A stretch of 64,000 bases of DNA from Novosphingobium sp. (lineage in GTDB: Bacteria; Pseudomonadota; Alphaproteobacteria; Sphingomonadales; Sphingomonadaceae). Below are positions 8,785-16,920 of the stretch, piece after piece; positions within the stretch are counted from its first letter, which is position 1; every line of letters begins with the position of its first letter. Made by a program: the position numbers and the translations under genes. The notes below the pieces were generated by a model, which was not told where the DNA came from, searched no databases, and worked only from the letters and a program-made list of their open reading frames with translations. The DNA lies in the NCBI GenBank assembly GCA_016719755.1, contig JADJYM010000013.1, positions 64,501-128,500 of the forward strand, given 5' to 3'.

Positions 8785-8813
8785 ATTTTATGTTACGAAC
8801 TAGTTCCTGTCAT
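8785..8813 (-). promoter_or_regulatory. Promoter with embedded operator, for the TetR gene
   Basis: On the minus strand an ATGACA -35 (8808-8813), a 17-bp spacer and a TAAAAT -10 (8785-8790) form a good promoter. The spacer carries GAACTAGTTC (8797-8806). The block 8788-8812 is identical to 6675-6699, including positions outside the palindrome. The site also lies in the divergent region upstream of the dehydratase operon, starting at 8897, so it may affect that promoter as well. Confidence 0.7.
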
Positions 8814-8896
8814 TTTTGCTTTTGTCAAGCGCGGGGGCGTGATAGCACTTTGGTCAAGCGCCGGATCAGGCGCTGCCGGATTGGGAGCCACGCAGC

Positions 8897-10756
8897 TTGA
8901 AGACCTCGATCGCCACGGTGTCGATCAGCGGCGCGCTTGACGCGAAGCTGCGCGCGATTGCCGCGGCGGGCTATGACGGTGCCGAAATTTTCGAGAACGA
9001 TCTGCTCTCCACTCATCTCTCCGCGCGAGAGATTGCGGCGCTGGTGGCCGATCTGGGCCTGACCTGCACGATGTTCCAGCCGTTCCGCGATCTGGAGGGC
9101 CTGCCCGACGCCCAGCGCAGCCGCGCTTTCGACCGGTTGGAGCGCAAGTTCGACACGATGGAGGAACTGGGCACGGACCTGCTGCTGGTCTGTTCCAGCT
9201 GTTCGCCGCAGGCAGAGAGCGAGCGGGGGTGCCTGCTCGCGGACCTTGCCGAAGCAGGGGAGCGCGCCGCGCGCCGGGGCCTGCGCATCGGTTACGAGGC
9301 GCTCGCCTGGGGGCGGCACGTGAACGACCACCGCGATGCCTGGGCGCTGGTGCGCGATGTCGATCATCCCGCCCTGGGGCTGGTGCTGGACAGCTTCCAT
9401 TCACTGAGCCGAGGCATCCCCTCCAGCTCGATCGGCGATATCCGCGCCGACAAGCTGTTTCTGGTCCAGGTGGCCGACGCGCCTCTGCTGCGGATGGATC
9501 ACCTGCAATGGAGCCGCCACTTCCGGTGCATGCCGGGGCAGGGCGAGTTCCCGCTGGACGACTGGGCCGAGGCGATCCGGCGGATCGGGTACCGGGGTTA
9601 CTGGAGCCTCGAAATCTTCAACGACCGCTTCCGCGCGGGCTCAGCCAGCAGCGTGGCGCTGGACGGATACCGTTCGCTACGCCTGCTCGAAGGCGGGATC
9701 GAGCGTCCGGTGGCGAGTGCCGCCGCGCTGCCGCCGCGCGTGGCGACGAGCGGAGTGGAGTTCATCGAATTCGCCGCCAGCCACGATGAGGCGCAGGCGC
9801 TGGGTGCCATGCTGCGCCCATTGGGCTTCGTCCCCACCGCGCGTCACCGCAGCAAGGACGTGACGCGCTGGCAGCAGGGCGAGATCAATCTTGTCATCAA
9901 CTGCGAGCCGGAGGGACTGGCGCACAGCTTCGACGTGGTTCACGGCGCCTCGGTGTGCGCCATTGGCCTCGCGGTGGACGATGTCGCGGGCGCGCTCGCG
10001 CGGGCCGATGCGTTGCGCGTTCCCCGCTTCGAACAGGCCGTGGCGCCGGATGAATGGCCTATCCCCAGCGTGCGCGGGGTGGGGGGCAGCCTGCTCTATT
10101 TCGTCGATGGCGCCAGCCGCGCGGAAATGTGGGCGCACGAGTTTCCTCATAGGCTGGAAGCGCCGCTGCCCCCCCGGATCGGCGGGATCGACCACGTCGC
10201 GCAGACCATGCAGTTCGAGGAGTTCCTGTCCTGGCTGCTGTTCTACGTTGCGCTGCTCGATGTGCGCAAAACCCCGCAACTGGAGATCGCCGACCCGATG
10301 GGGCTGGTGCAGAGCCAGGCGGTGGAAGCGCCAGGCGGTGCGGTGCGTTTCACGCTCAACGGATCGCTGGCCAGCCAGTCGCTCTCATCGCGTTTCATCC
10401 AGAACTATTTCGGGGCCGGCGTGCAGCATATTGCCTTTGCCTGTCCGGACATCTTCGCCGCTGCCGATGCAGCCATCGCAGGCGGGATCGAGCGGCTGGA
10501 AATCCCGCGCAACTACTATGACGATCTTGAGGCGCGCTGGGGTCTGGAGCCCGAGTTGATCGAGGCGATGGCGCAGCGCGACATCCTGTATGACCGTGAC
10601 GGAGACACCGAATACTTCCAGTTCTACACCCGCGCCTTTGCCCGCCGGGTGTTCTTCGAACTGGTCGAGCGGCGCGGCTATGCGGGATACGGGGCGGTCA
10701 ACGCGCCGATCCGCCTGGCCGCGCAGGCCCGCCACAAACCCGAACAGATCGATTGA
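8897..10756 (+). CDS. quiC: 3-Dehydroshikimate dehydratase fused to an HPPD-like domain (QuiC type)
   Basis: This 619-aa two-domain enzyme converts 3-dehydroshikimate to protocatechuate, the committed step of quinate/shikimate catabolism. The N-terminal TIM barrel (sugar phosphate isomerase-like, about 1-265) has the expected metal ligands in sequence: Glu134 (GYEAL), Asp165 (LVLDSFH), Gln191 (LVQVADAP) and Glu239 (SLEIFND). The C-terminal half (about 280-610) is a 4-hydroxyphenylpyruvate-dioxygenase-like VOC fold. It retains the metal triad His433 (GIDHVAQ), His511 (QHIAFAC) and Glu588 (VFFELVER); the role of this domain in fused dehydratases is not established. The TTG start at 8897 gives MKTSIATVSISG, which fits the family N-terminus. 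It is the first gene of a four-gene + strand run. Confidence 0.93.
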   Translation: MKTSIATVSISGALDAKLRAIAAAGYDGAEIFENDLLSTHLSAREIAALVADLGLTCTMFQPFRDLEGLPDAQRSRAFDRLERKFDTMEELGTDLLLVCSSCSPQAESERGCLLADLAEAGERAARRGLRIGYEALAWGRHVNDHRDAWALVRDVDHPALGLVLDSFHSLSRGIPSSSIGDIRADKLFLVQVADAPLLRMDHLQWSRHFRCMPGQGEFPLDDWAEAIRRIGYRGYWSLEIFNDRFRAGSASSVALDGYRSLRLLEGGIERPVASAAALPPRVATSGVEFIEFAASHDEAQALGAMLRPLGFVPTARHRSKDVTRWQQGEINLVINCEPEGLAHSFDVVHGASVCAIGLAVDDVAGALARADALRVPRFEQAVAPDEWPIPSVRGVGGSLLYFVDGASRAEMWAHEFPHRLEAPLPPRIGGIDHVAQTMQFEEFLSWLLFYVALLDVRKTPQLEIADPMGLVQSQAVEAPGGAVRFTLNGSLASQSLSSRFIQNYFGAGVQHIAFACPDIFAAADAAIAGGIERLEIPRNYYDDLEARWGLEPELIEAMAQRDILYDRDGDTEYFQFYTRAFARRVFFELVERRGYAGYGAVNAPIRLAAQARHKPEQID

Positions 10757-10778
10757 ACCCCAAGGGAGAGAGAACCCC

Positions 10779-11762
10779 ATGATCCGTGCATTCCTGCCGC
10801 GCCTGCTGCTCGCCACTGCCGCCATCGGCCTTGCGGCCTCTGCTTCGGCGGCCCCCCAGCGCGTGTTCCCCGTGGCCGACAAGCCTGACCTTGCCGACCA
10901 CCTGCCCAACCCGCCGATCGCCATGCCGGGTGGGGTCAAGGCCTACCGCGATGTCGTTTATCAGACGGTCGACGGCTATCGCCCGCAAATCGTCGACATC
11001 TATGTTCCCGCGGCCAAGGGACCGCATCCGCTGGTGCTGTATATCCACGGCGGTGGCTGGCGCGCGGGCCACACCCGCCATTCGGGCGCGCTGTCCGATT
11101 TCCCCAAGGCGCTGGCCGCGCTGGCGGCGGAGGGCTTCACTGTCGCCAGCCTTGAATACCGCCTGTCGAGCGAGGCGCAGTTCCCCGCGCAGTTGCAGGA
11201 TGCCAACGCCGCGCTGCGGTTCCTGCGCGCCAATGCCAAGGCCTACAAGATCGACCCGGCCCGCGCGGGTGTATGGGGCGGATCGGCGGGCGGACATCTC
11301 ACCGCCCTGACCGCGCTCACCTGCCGCGATGCCGCGCTCGATCCGCAGGCGGGCAGCGACCAGTGCGTCCAGGCCGCCGTCACCTGGTACGGGGTGTTCG
11401 ACTTTGCCGGGATGAATGCCACTCCGGACGGTAACTCCGCCGGGGCCAAGCTGCTCGGCTGCACCGGTCCGTGCAGCGCCGAAGCCAACCGCAAGGTCAG
11501 CCCGGTCGCCTACATGGATGCCAAGGACCCGCCGTTCCTCCTGATCCACGGCACCGAGGACAAGGTTGTGCCCGCTGAGCAATCGCGCATCGGTGAGGCT
11601 GCGCTCAAGGCGGCAGGCGTTCCTGTCCAGTCGATCTACATCGAAGGCGTCGACCACAGCTTCATCGGCAAGACTCCGGCTGAAACCCGCGCGGCCACCC
11701 TGCGGGCGATGAACGCCACCTATGACTTCTTCCACGAGAAGCTGGGAGTCCCCCGCAAGTGA
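10779..11762 (+). CDS. Exported alpha/beta-hydrolase, BD-FAE/carboxylesterase-like
   Basis: This 327-aa serine hydrolase has a cleavable signal peptide (RLLLATAAIGLAASASAA). The core carries the oxyanion HGGGW motif (LVLYIHGGGWRAG), the nucleophile elbow GGSAGG, a DGNSAG segment, a lid-like pair of Cys (LGCTGPC) and a late DHSF His. This is the layout of carboxylesterases that act on small esters, including feruloyl-esterase-like enzymes. The ATG at 10779 follows AAGGGAGAG. It lies 22 bp after the dehydratase gene and overlaps the next esterase by 4 bp. In this locus a plausible job is hydrolysis of hydroxycinnamoyl-quinate or -shikimate esters in the periplasm, releasing quinate or shikimate. 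That substrate is inference. Confidence 0.85.
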   Translation: MIRAFLPRLLLATAAIGLAASASAAPQRVFPVADKPDLADHLPNPPIAMPGGVKAYRDVVYQTVDGYRPQIVDIYVPAAKGPHPLVLYIHGGGWRAGHTRHSGALSDFPKALAALAAEGFTVASLEYRLSSEAQFPAQLQDANAALRFLRANAKAYKIDPARAGVWGGSAGGHLTALTALTCRDAALDPQAGSDQCVQAAVTWYGVFDFAGMNATPDGNSAGAKLLGCTGPCSAEANRKVSPVAYMDAKDPPFLLIHGTEDKVVPAEQSRIGEAALKAAGVPVQSIYIEGVDHSFIGKTPAETRAATLRAMNATYDFFHEKLGVPRK

Positions 11763-13327
11763 TCCGCGCGCTGCTTGCTACTGCGGCGCTCGCGCTGGCT
11801 GTGCCCGCGCTTGCCAAACCCATCGCGGTCGATGGCGGCAAGATCGAGGGGGTTGCGCTGCCTTCCGGCGTCAACGCCTGGCTGGGCGTGCCCTTCGCCG
11901 CGCCCCCCTTGCGCGAGCTGCGCTGGCAACCGCCCCGGCAGGTGAAGCCGTGGACCGGCACCTATCATGCGGACCGCACCGCGCCGCAGTGCCTCCAGCC
12001 GCTGAGAAGCCCGCGCCAGAACCACTACTTCGGCAACGAGGCGAGTAGCGAGGATTGCCTCTACCTCAATGTCTGGGCACCCAGGTCCGCGAAGAAGCTG
12101 CCGGTGGTGGTCTGGGTCTATGGCGGGGGCTTCAACATCGGTTCGGCCAGCATGGCGAACTATTCGGGCGAGCCGCTGGCAAAGGCCGGGGTGGTGCGGG
12201 TCAACATCGCCTACCGCGTGGGCGCGCTGGGCTTTCTGGCTCATCCCGAGCTGTCGCGGGAAAGCGGCTATGGCGCCTCGGGCAACTACGGTCTGATGGA
12301 CCAGATCGCCGCGCTGCAATGGGTGCAGCGCAATATCGCGAAGTTCGGCGGCGATCCGGCGAATGTCACCATTGCCGGGCAGTCGGCCGGTTCGATGTCG
12401 GTGGCGCTGCTGCAGATGAGCCCGCAGGCCAAGGGCCTGTTCCACCGCGTGGTGGGGATGAGCGGTAGTCCGTTCGGCGGAATGCTTGGCCCGGTCAGCC
12501 AGCAAAAGGCCGAGGCGCAGGGGCTGATGCTGCAAAAGGAACTGGGTGCGGGATCGCTCGCCGACATGCGCGCGGTTCCGGGCGACAAGGTTGCCGCCGC
12601 CGCCACTATGCGCGATCCGATCGCGGTCGACGATCGCTATGTCACCGGCAGCGCGGAGCAGGTCTTCGCGGCGCGCGCGCACAGCGATGTGCCAGTGCTG
12701 ATCGGCTATACCCGCGACGAAAGCTTCCGTCCGCTTGGCCCGGTGAACGATGCGGCTGCGCTGGCTGCTGCGGTAAGGGCGCGTTTCCCCACCAATGGCG
12801 ATGCGGTGCTTGCAGCCTATGGCGCAACCGATCCGGCGCGCGCGGCGGCGGACATCGCGCGCGATAGCACGGTGGGCCTCCAGATGGCGGGCTGGGCGGC
12901 GAGCCAGCAGGCGCACGGCAAGGCGGCGGCCTATGTCTATCTGTTCACCCGCCGCCAGCCCTATGCCCCGGGGATCACCTTCAACGATCACGATCCGGCA
13001 ACCGTCGGCGCCTACCACACCGGCGATGTGCCCTACTGGCTGCGCACGCGCGATGCGCTGAACCTGTTCCGCACGACGCGGGTGTGGGAGCCGTCCGACG
13101 TGGCGCTGGAAGCGGAGATGTCGGCGGCATTGCTGTCCTTTGCCAGGGGCGGCGTTCCGGTCAGCCCCGGGCTGGGCCAGTGGCCCGCCTTCGCGCCCGC
13201 CAATCCCCGGCTTGCCATGCTGGGCGAGAGCAGCGCGCTTGTCAGTTGGCCGCATTTCGCGGACCTGGCGCTGTTCATGGGGCAGGGCGAAATGCCGCGC
13301 CCGGCTGGCGCAAAGCCGCGCGATTGA
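11759..13327 (+). CDS. Exported carboxylesterase type B
   Basis: This 522-aa type-B carboxylesterase begins with a signal peptide (IRALLATAALALAVPALA). It shows the family signature SEDCLYLNVWAP, the oxyanion loop VYGGGFNIGSA, the nucleophile GQSAGSMS and the late His region VGAYHTGDVPYW. The GTG start overlaps the preceding stop (GTGA), so translation is probably coupled. Substrates of this family range widely over esters. The operon context (dehydroshikimate dehydratase, second esterase) suggests plant phenolic or quinate esters, but nothing in the sequence fixes this. Confidence 0.88.
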   Translation: MIRALLATAALALAVPALAKPIAVDGGKIEGVALPSGVNAWLGVPFAAPPLRELRWQPPRQVKPWTGTYHADRTAPQCLQPLRSPRQNHYFGNEASSEDCLYLNVWAPRSAKKLPVVVWVYGGGFNIGSASMANYSGEPLAKAGVVRVNIAYRVGALGFLAHPELSRESGYGASGNYGLMDQIAALQWVQRNIAKFGGDPANVTIAGQSAGSMSVALLQMSPQAKGLFHRVVGMSGSPFGGMLGPVSQQKAEAQGLMLQKELGAGSLADMRAVPGDKVAAAATMRDPIAVDDRYVTGSAEQVFAARAHSDVPVLIGYTRDESFRPLGPVNDAAALAAAVRARFPTNGDAVLAAYGATDPARAAADIARDSTVGLQMAGWAASQQAHGKAAAYVYLFTRRQPYAPGITFNDHDPATVGAYHTGDVPYWLRTRDALNLFRTTRVWEPSDVALEAEMSAALLSFARGGVPVSPGLGQWPAFAPANPRLAMLGESSALVSWPHFADLALFMGQGEMPRPAGAKPRD

Positions 13328-14363
13328 GCCTGCTTGCCGCCCTGGCGCTGGCCGCATCCGCCCCGGCAGACTGCGCGCCCGGCAGCGAGCTCGACTATGT
13401 CTGCGGGCCGGAAAAGCCCGAGGACCTGCTGGCCCTGCCGGGCACTCCATGGCTGGTGACAAGCGGCTTCGCGCCCGGAGCGGGGCTGAAGCTGGTCGAT
13501 ACCCGCAGCCACGTCTGGCGCAAATGGTATGCGGGCGCCGCGCAGGTCCGATATGACCGCAAGGCGTTTCCGCATTGTCCCGGCCCGCTGGATCCTGCGC
13601 TGTTCAACGCGCGCGGGCTGGCGCTGCGTCAGACCGGGCCGGGGCGCTGGCGGCTGCTCTGACGGTCAACCACGGCGGGCGGGAGTCGATCGAGGCGTTC
13701 GATATCGCGGCCGGGCCGGCGGAACCCGTCCTGACCTGGCGTGGGTGCCTGCCGATGCCCGAGGGTCAAGTGGCAAACAGCGTCGCCAGCTTTGCCGACG
13801 GCACGGTGCTGGCAACCGTGCTGACCCGTCCCGGCACTTCGATTGCAGACTTCGTGCAAGGGCGGATCACCGGCGCGGTGTGGCAGTGGCGGCCCGGCGA
13901 CAGCGGCTTCAGCGAGATCGCGGGCACGCAGGCACCGGGCAACAACGGGCTGGAAGTCGATCCCGACGAACGGCATTTTTACGTTGTCGCTTTCGGGTGG
14001 CACGCGGTGCTGGTGTTTGACCGGACGCGGTCCACCGCGCCGCCCGAACGGATCGAGGCACCGGACTTCATGCCCGACAACATTCACTGGACCGGAGGCC
14101 GCCTCCTGCTCACCGGAATGCGGCTGGACGAACCTGCCTGCGGGGGGCTGCGCAAGGTGGTAGACGGCAAGGCGGACCCGATGCTGTGCCATCGCGGCTG
14201 GGTGGTGGGGGAAGTGGACCTTGCCGCCCGGCGCATCTCGACCTTCGCCTATGGCACGCCTCAAGCCGGGTTCAACGGCCATTCCTCCGCCGCGCTGGTG
14301 GGCGGGACGTTGTGGCTCGGCTCGTTCCAGTCAGGGCGGCTGGCGGTGGTGCGGGGACGCTGA
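13324..14363 (+). pseudogene. SMP-30/gluconolactonase-like beta-propeller, split by a single-base frameshift
   Basis: The N-terminal part opens at a TTG (13324) that overlaps the previous stop (TTGA). It encodes MSLLAALALAASAPADC and an exported propeller-like sequence, ending at a TGA at 13660-13662 after GPGRWRLL. The reading continues without loss one frame back (-1) as LTVNHGGRESIEAFDI through to GRLAVVRGR at 14363. NHGGRESIE is a typical conserved motif of SMP-30/strictosidine-synthase-like propellers. The two halves together would make about 346 aa. A one-base deletion, a sequencing error or ribosomal frameshifting could explain the break; no classical slippery heptamer is visible at CTGCTCTGA. 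Products of this family are often lactonases. It is last in the operon. Confidence 0.75.
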
Positions 14364-14379
14364 AGATGCGGCGCGGAGC

Positions 14380-15675
14380 CTAGGCCGCCAGTTTCTTTGC
14401 CTTCGCCGCGCCCGCGAACAGTTTTTCGCGCATCGGGGCGAAATCGCCGACGCCGAAGTTCGCGGGATCTTCCGCGCCGACGATGTCTTCCTCGCCCCAG
14501 CAATCGGCCAGGTCGATGTCACGCGCGGTAATCAGGCGCTGCTGCGGGATCGAATAGAAGGCGCGGACGCGCGGGCGGGTGTAGTCGCTGGGGTTCTGGT
14601 CGATCACCATGCCCAGCAGGCCCGAGCGCAGCCGCACCACCGATCCGATCGGATAAACGCCCATCGTTTCGATGAACTGCTGCATGATCTCTGGATCGAA
14701 CCAGCCCTTCATGAAGTTCATCTGGCCGATCGCCGTCGCCGGATTCACGCCGACGCCCTCGGCGGTGTCGCTGACCATTGAATCGTAAGTGTCGCAGATC
14801 GCCGCCATGCGGCTCAGCAAGGCGATCTGTTCGCCTTTCAGACCCAGCGGATAGCCGCTGCCGTCGATCGTTTCGTGATGCTGAAGCGCAACGTCGAGCA
14901 CACCTTGCGGCATATCGCCGCCCGCTTCCAGGAAGGCATGGCCCAGTTCGACGTGGCGCTTCAGGATATCGTGCGGGAGATTGCGGAAATCGCCGCCATA
15001 GGCGGTCAGGTCCACCGGCAGGTGGCCGATGCCGACATCCATCAGCAGCCCGGCCATGCCCGCCTCGCGGATCGTGCGCGACGGCAGCTTCATGTGCCGG
15101 GCCAGCGAGATCATCAACGCGCTGACCGCCAGGGCGTGGCGATAGACGTATTCGTTGTCACGCTTGCAGCGCATCAGCCCATTGAAGGCGTGCGGGTTGC
15201 GCTGGATCGAGGAGAAGATGTCCTCGATCACCGGTTCGACCTGGTCGGTGCGGATCGCCTTGCCAAGGCGGGATTCCAGGAAAATCCGGCTGACCACCCG
15301 GCGGCCCTTGCCCGCGACCACGCCCGCCCGGCCGAATTCGCGGGCCATGGTCTGGGGCGCGGTAGAGCGCAGATCGGCCTGCGGATCGGGCGCGGCGGCG
15401 CGGGCGCGCTGCGGCATGGTCCGTACCGTTGAGCGGACGGGCGGCGGGGGCGCGGGATCGCTCGCGCGGACCGGCAGCGGGCGCACGTCGAGTCCCTTGG
15501 AAATGTCGATCACCACACCGTCGATCCCGCTATCCTGCAGATCGGCAAGCATCGCGGCATCTTCGAGCAGGAAGCGCGACTTCCAGAACGGGTGTTTGAA
15601 CCACGAACCCTCAAGCTTGTGGATGAACATGCCCAATTCCACGTCCGACAGCCTGATCCGCTTCAACATTGCCAT
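14380..15675 (-). CDS. DUF3391 plus HD-GYP protein with a degenerate HD motif
   Basis: This 431-aa cytoplasmic protein has an N-terminal DUF3391 domain (MLKRIRLSDVELGMFIHKLEG) and an HD-GYP domain from about residue 140. HD-GYP domains usually hydrolyse cyclic di-GMP. Here the expected LLHDIGK reads LLMDVGI: the His is Met212 and the Lys is Ile216, while Asp213 remains. The GYP part HHETIDGSGYP is intact. Metal binding and activity may therefore be altered or lost. GAGGAC precedes the first ATG. It lies at the downstream end of the chemotaxis operon (83-bp gap) and converges on the frameshifted propeller gene. Confidence 0.88.
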   Translation of the reverse strand: MAMLKRIRLSDVELGMFIHKLEGSWFKHPFWKSRFLLEDAAMLADLQDSGIDGVVIDISKGLDVRPLPVRASDPAPPPPVRSTVRTMPQRARAAAPDPQADLRSTAPQTMAREFGRAGVVAGKGRRVVSRIFLESRLGKAIRTDQVEPVIEDIFSSIQRNPHAFNGLMRCKRDNEYVYRHALAVSALMISLARHMKLPSRTIREAGMAGLLMDVGIGHLPVDLTAYGGDFRNLPHDILKRHVELGHAFLEAGGDMPQGVLDVALQHHETIDGSGYPLGLKGEQIALLSRMAAICDTYDSMVSDTAEGVGVNPATAIGQMNFMKGWFDPEIMQQFIETMGVYPIGSVVRLRSGLLGMVIDQNPSDYTRPRVRAFYSIPQQRLITARDIDLADCWGEEDIVGAEDPANFGVGDFAPMREKLFAGAAKAKKLAA

Positions 15676-15758
15676 AGTCCTCTGAATATTCGTATTTTCT
15701 AAGCTGCGGGGCGGAAGCGCAGGGTTGCCCGGTCCCTAAGCATTTCCCCCTATTTCCC

Positions 15759-16043
15759 TTAGGTGCAGGTCTCGCAGGTGACTTCGCCGTGGATCGCGCG
15801 CAGTTCGGCCTGAAGCTCGGCCATGCCCACGGCGGAGAGGGCACAGGCGTGGCAATCGGCGAGCAGCAGCGCGGCGAGCGAGCGCTGCATCTGCGCGATC
15901 CGGTCAATCGCCTGAAGCGCGTGCATGTGCGCCGCAGCAAGCCCCGGATCGGCGCAGAGGCCCGCACCCAGCGCGTCGGTTTCTGCCCCGAGCCGGTCGA
16001 GGATCCGGGCAATAGCCTGCACTTCGGGCGCGGCGCGGGCCAC
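15759..16043 (-). CDS. Small Cys-rich protein in the chemotaxis operon, function unknown
   Basis: I do not recognise this 94-aa protein. It begins with a GTG at 16043, only 2 bp after the cheW stop, so it is probably translationally coupled. It is mostly helical in appearance and lacks a signal peptide or membrane segment. Two Cys pairs stand out: DCHAC (in ALLLADCHACALS) and TCETCT at the extreme C-terminus, a possible metal or redox site. Its fixed place after cheW argues for a role in the array or its signalling output, but no function is claimed. Confidence 0.6.
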   Translation of the reverse strand: MARAAPEVQAIARILDRLGAETDALGAGLCADPGLAAAHMHALQAIDRIAQMQRSLAALLLADCHACALSAVGMAELQAELRAIHGEVTCETCT

Positions 16044-16045
16044 GG

Positions 16046-16486
16046 TCAGGCCGCTTCGGCCAGAACGTCGGCCCCGCCGAGCGCGGGCAGATCGAGCACC
16101 ATCACCATCGTCTCGCCGATCGCGGCCAGCCCCTCAAGGAAGCGCACCACAGCGTCGCCCGCTCCGGCCGGCGGCGGCTGCAGCGCGCCGGCCGGAATGG
16201 TGACGATGTCGCTGACCGATTCGACGATCAGCCCGCAGGCCTTGCCGCCCAGCTGGGTAACGATGATCGCGTGGCGCGCGCTTGCCTGGGTCGGCGTCCA
16301 GCCGAGCCGGGCGGCGAGGTCGATCACCGGCAGCACGGTGCCGCGCAGGTTGACCACGCCCGCGACATGGGCAGGGACCTGCGGCAGGCGGGTGACAGGC
16401 GTCCAGGCGCGGATTTCGCGGATCGCCATGATGTCGATCGCGAAGACCTGGCCCTGGACTTCGAAGGTGATGAGTTCGCGGTGCAT
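16046..16486 (-). CDS. cheW: CheW adaptor protein
   Basis: This single CheW domain of 146 aa couples receptors to CheA. The sequence has the standard start RELITFEVQGQVFAIDIMAIREI, followed by RLPQVPAHVAGVVNLRGTVLPVIDLAARLG, and it closes with the VMVLDLPAL strand. The ATG at 16486 gives the normal family length; the open frame to 16759 overlaps cheY and is not real. It lies 26 bp downstream of cheY. Confidence 0.95.
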   Translation of the reverse strand: MHRELITFEVQGQVFAIDIMAIREIRAWTPVTRLPQVPAHVAGVVNLRGTVLPVIDLAARLGWTPTQASARHAIIVTQLGGKACGLIVESVSDIVTIPAGALQPPPAGAGDAVVRFLEGLAAIGETMVMVLDLPALGGADVLAEAA

Positions 16487-16512
16487 GGTGGCTGTGTGCT
16501 CCGGAGTGGGGA

Positions 16513-16896
16513 TCAGTGTGCGACGCGGCGAACCGCGGCGACCAGCTTGTCGGGATCGAACGGCTTGACGATCCATCCGGTGGCCCCGGCCTCGCGCGCG
16601 CGCTGCTTCTTCTCGGGTGCGCTTTCGGTAGTCAGCACGAGGATCGGCCGGTCGGCGTGGCGGCTGCCCGCGCGCAGTCGCTCGATCAGGCCAAAGCCGT
16701 CGAGCCGGGGCATGTTGATGTCGGTGATGACCACGTCGACGTCGTTGACCACCAGCCATTCGAGCGCGGCCTGGCCATCGTCGGCCTGGTGAACCTCGAA
16801 CCCGCTGGAGGCGAGGGCATGGTTTAGCAGCGCGCGCATCGAGGCGCTGTCATCGACTGTGAGGACGCGGGTCGGCTGGTTTGGGGCGGTGGACAT
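16513..16896 (-). CDS. cheY: CheY-type single-domain response regulator
   Basis: This 127-aa receiver domain has no output domain. All phosphotransfer residues are present: the acidic pair Asp15-Asp16, phosphoacceptor Asp59 (ITDINMP), Thr89 (VLTTES) and Lys111 (IVKPF). It is the natural phosphate target of the CheA of this operon. What it controls (motor, pili or another output) cannot be told; no flagellar or pilus genes are in the window. Confidence 0.95.
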   Translation of the reverse strand: MSTAPNQPTRVLTVDDSASMRALLNHALASSGFEVHQADDGQAALEWLVVNDVDVVITDINMPRLDGFGLIERLRAGSRHADRPILVLTTESAPEKKQRAREAGATGWIVKPFDPDKLVAAVRRVAH

Positions 16897-16920
16897 GGGC
16901 TTTGCTCGCTTTTGCTGGGT

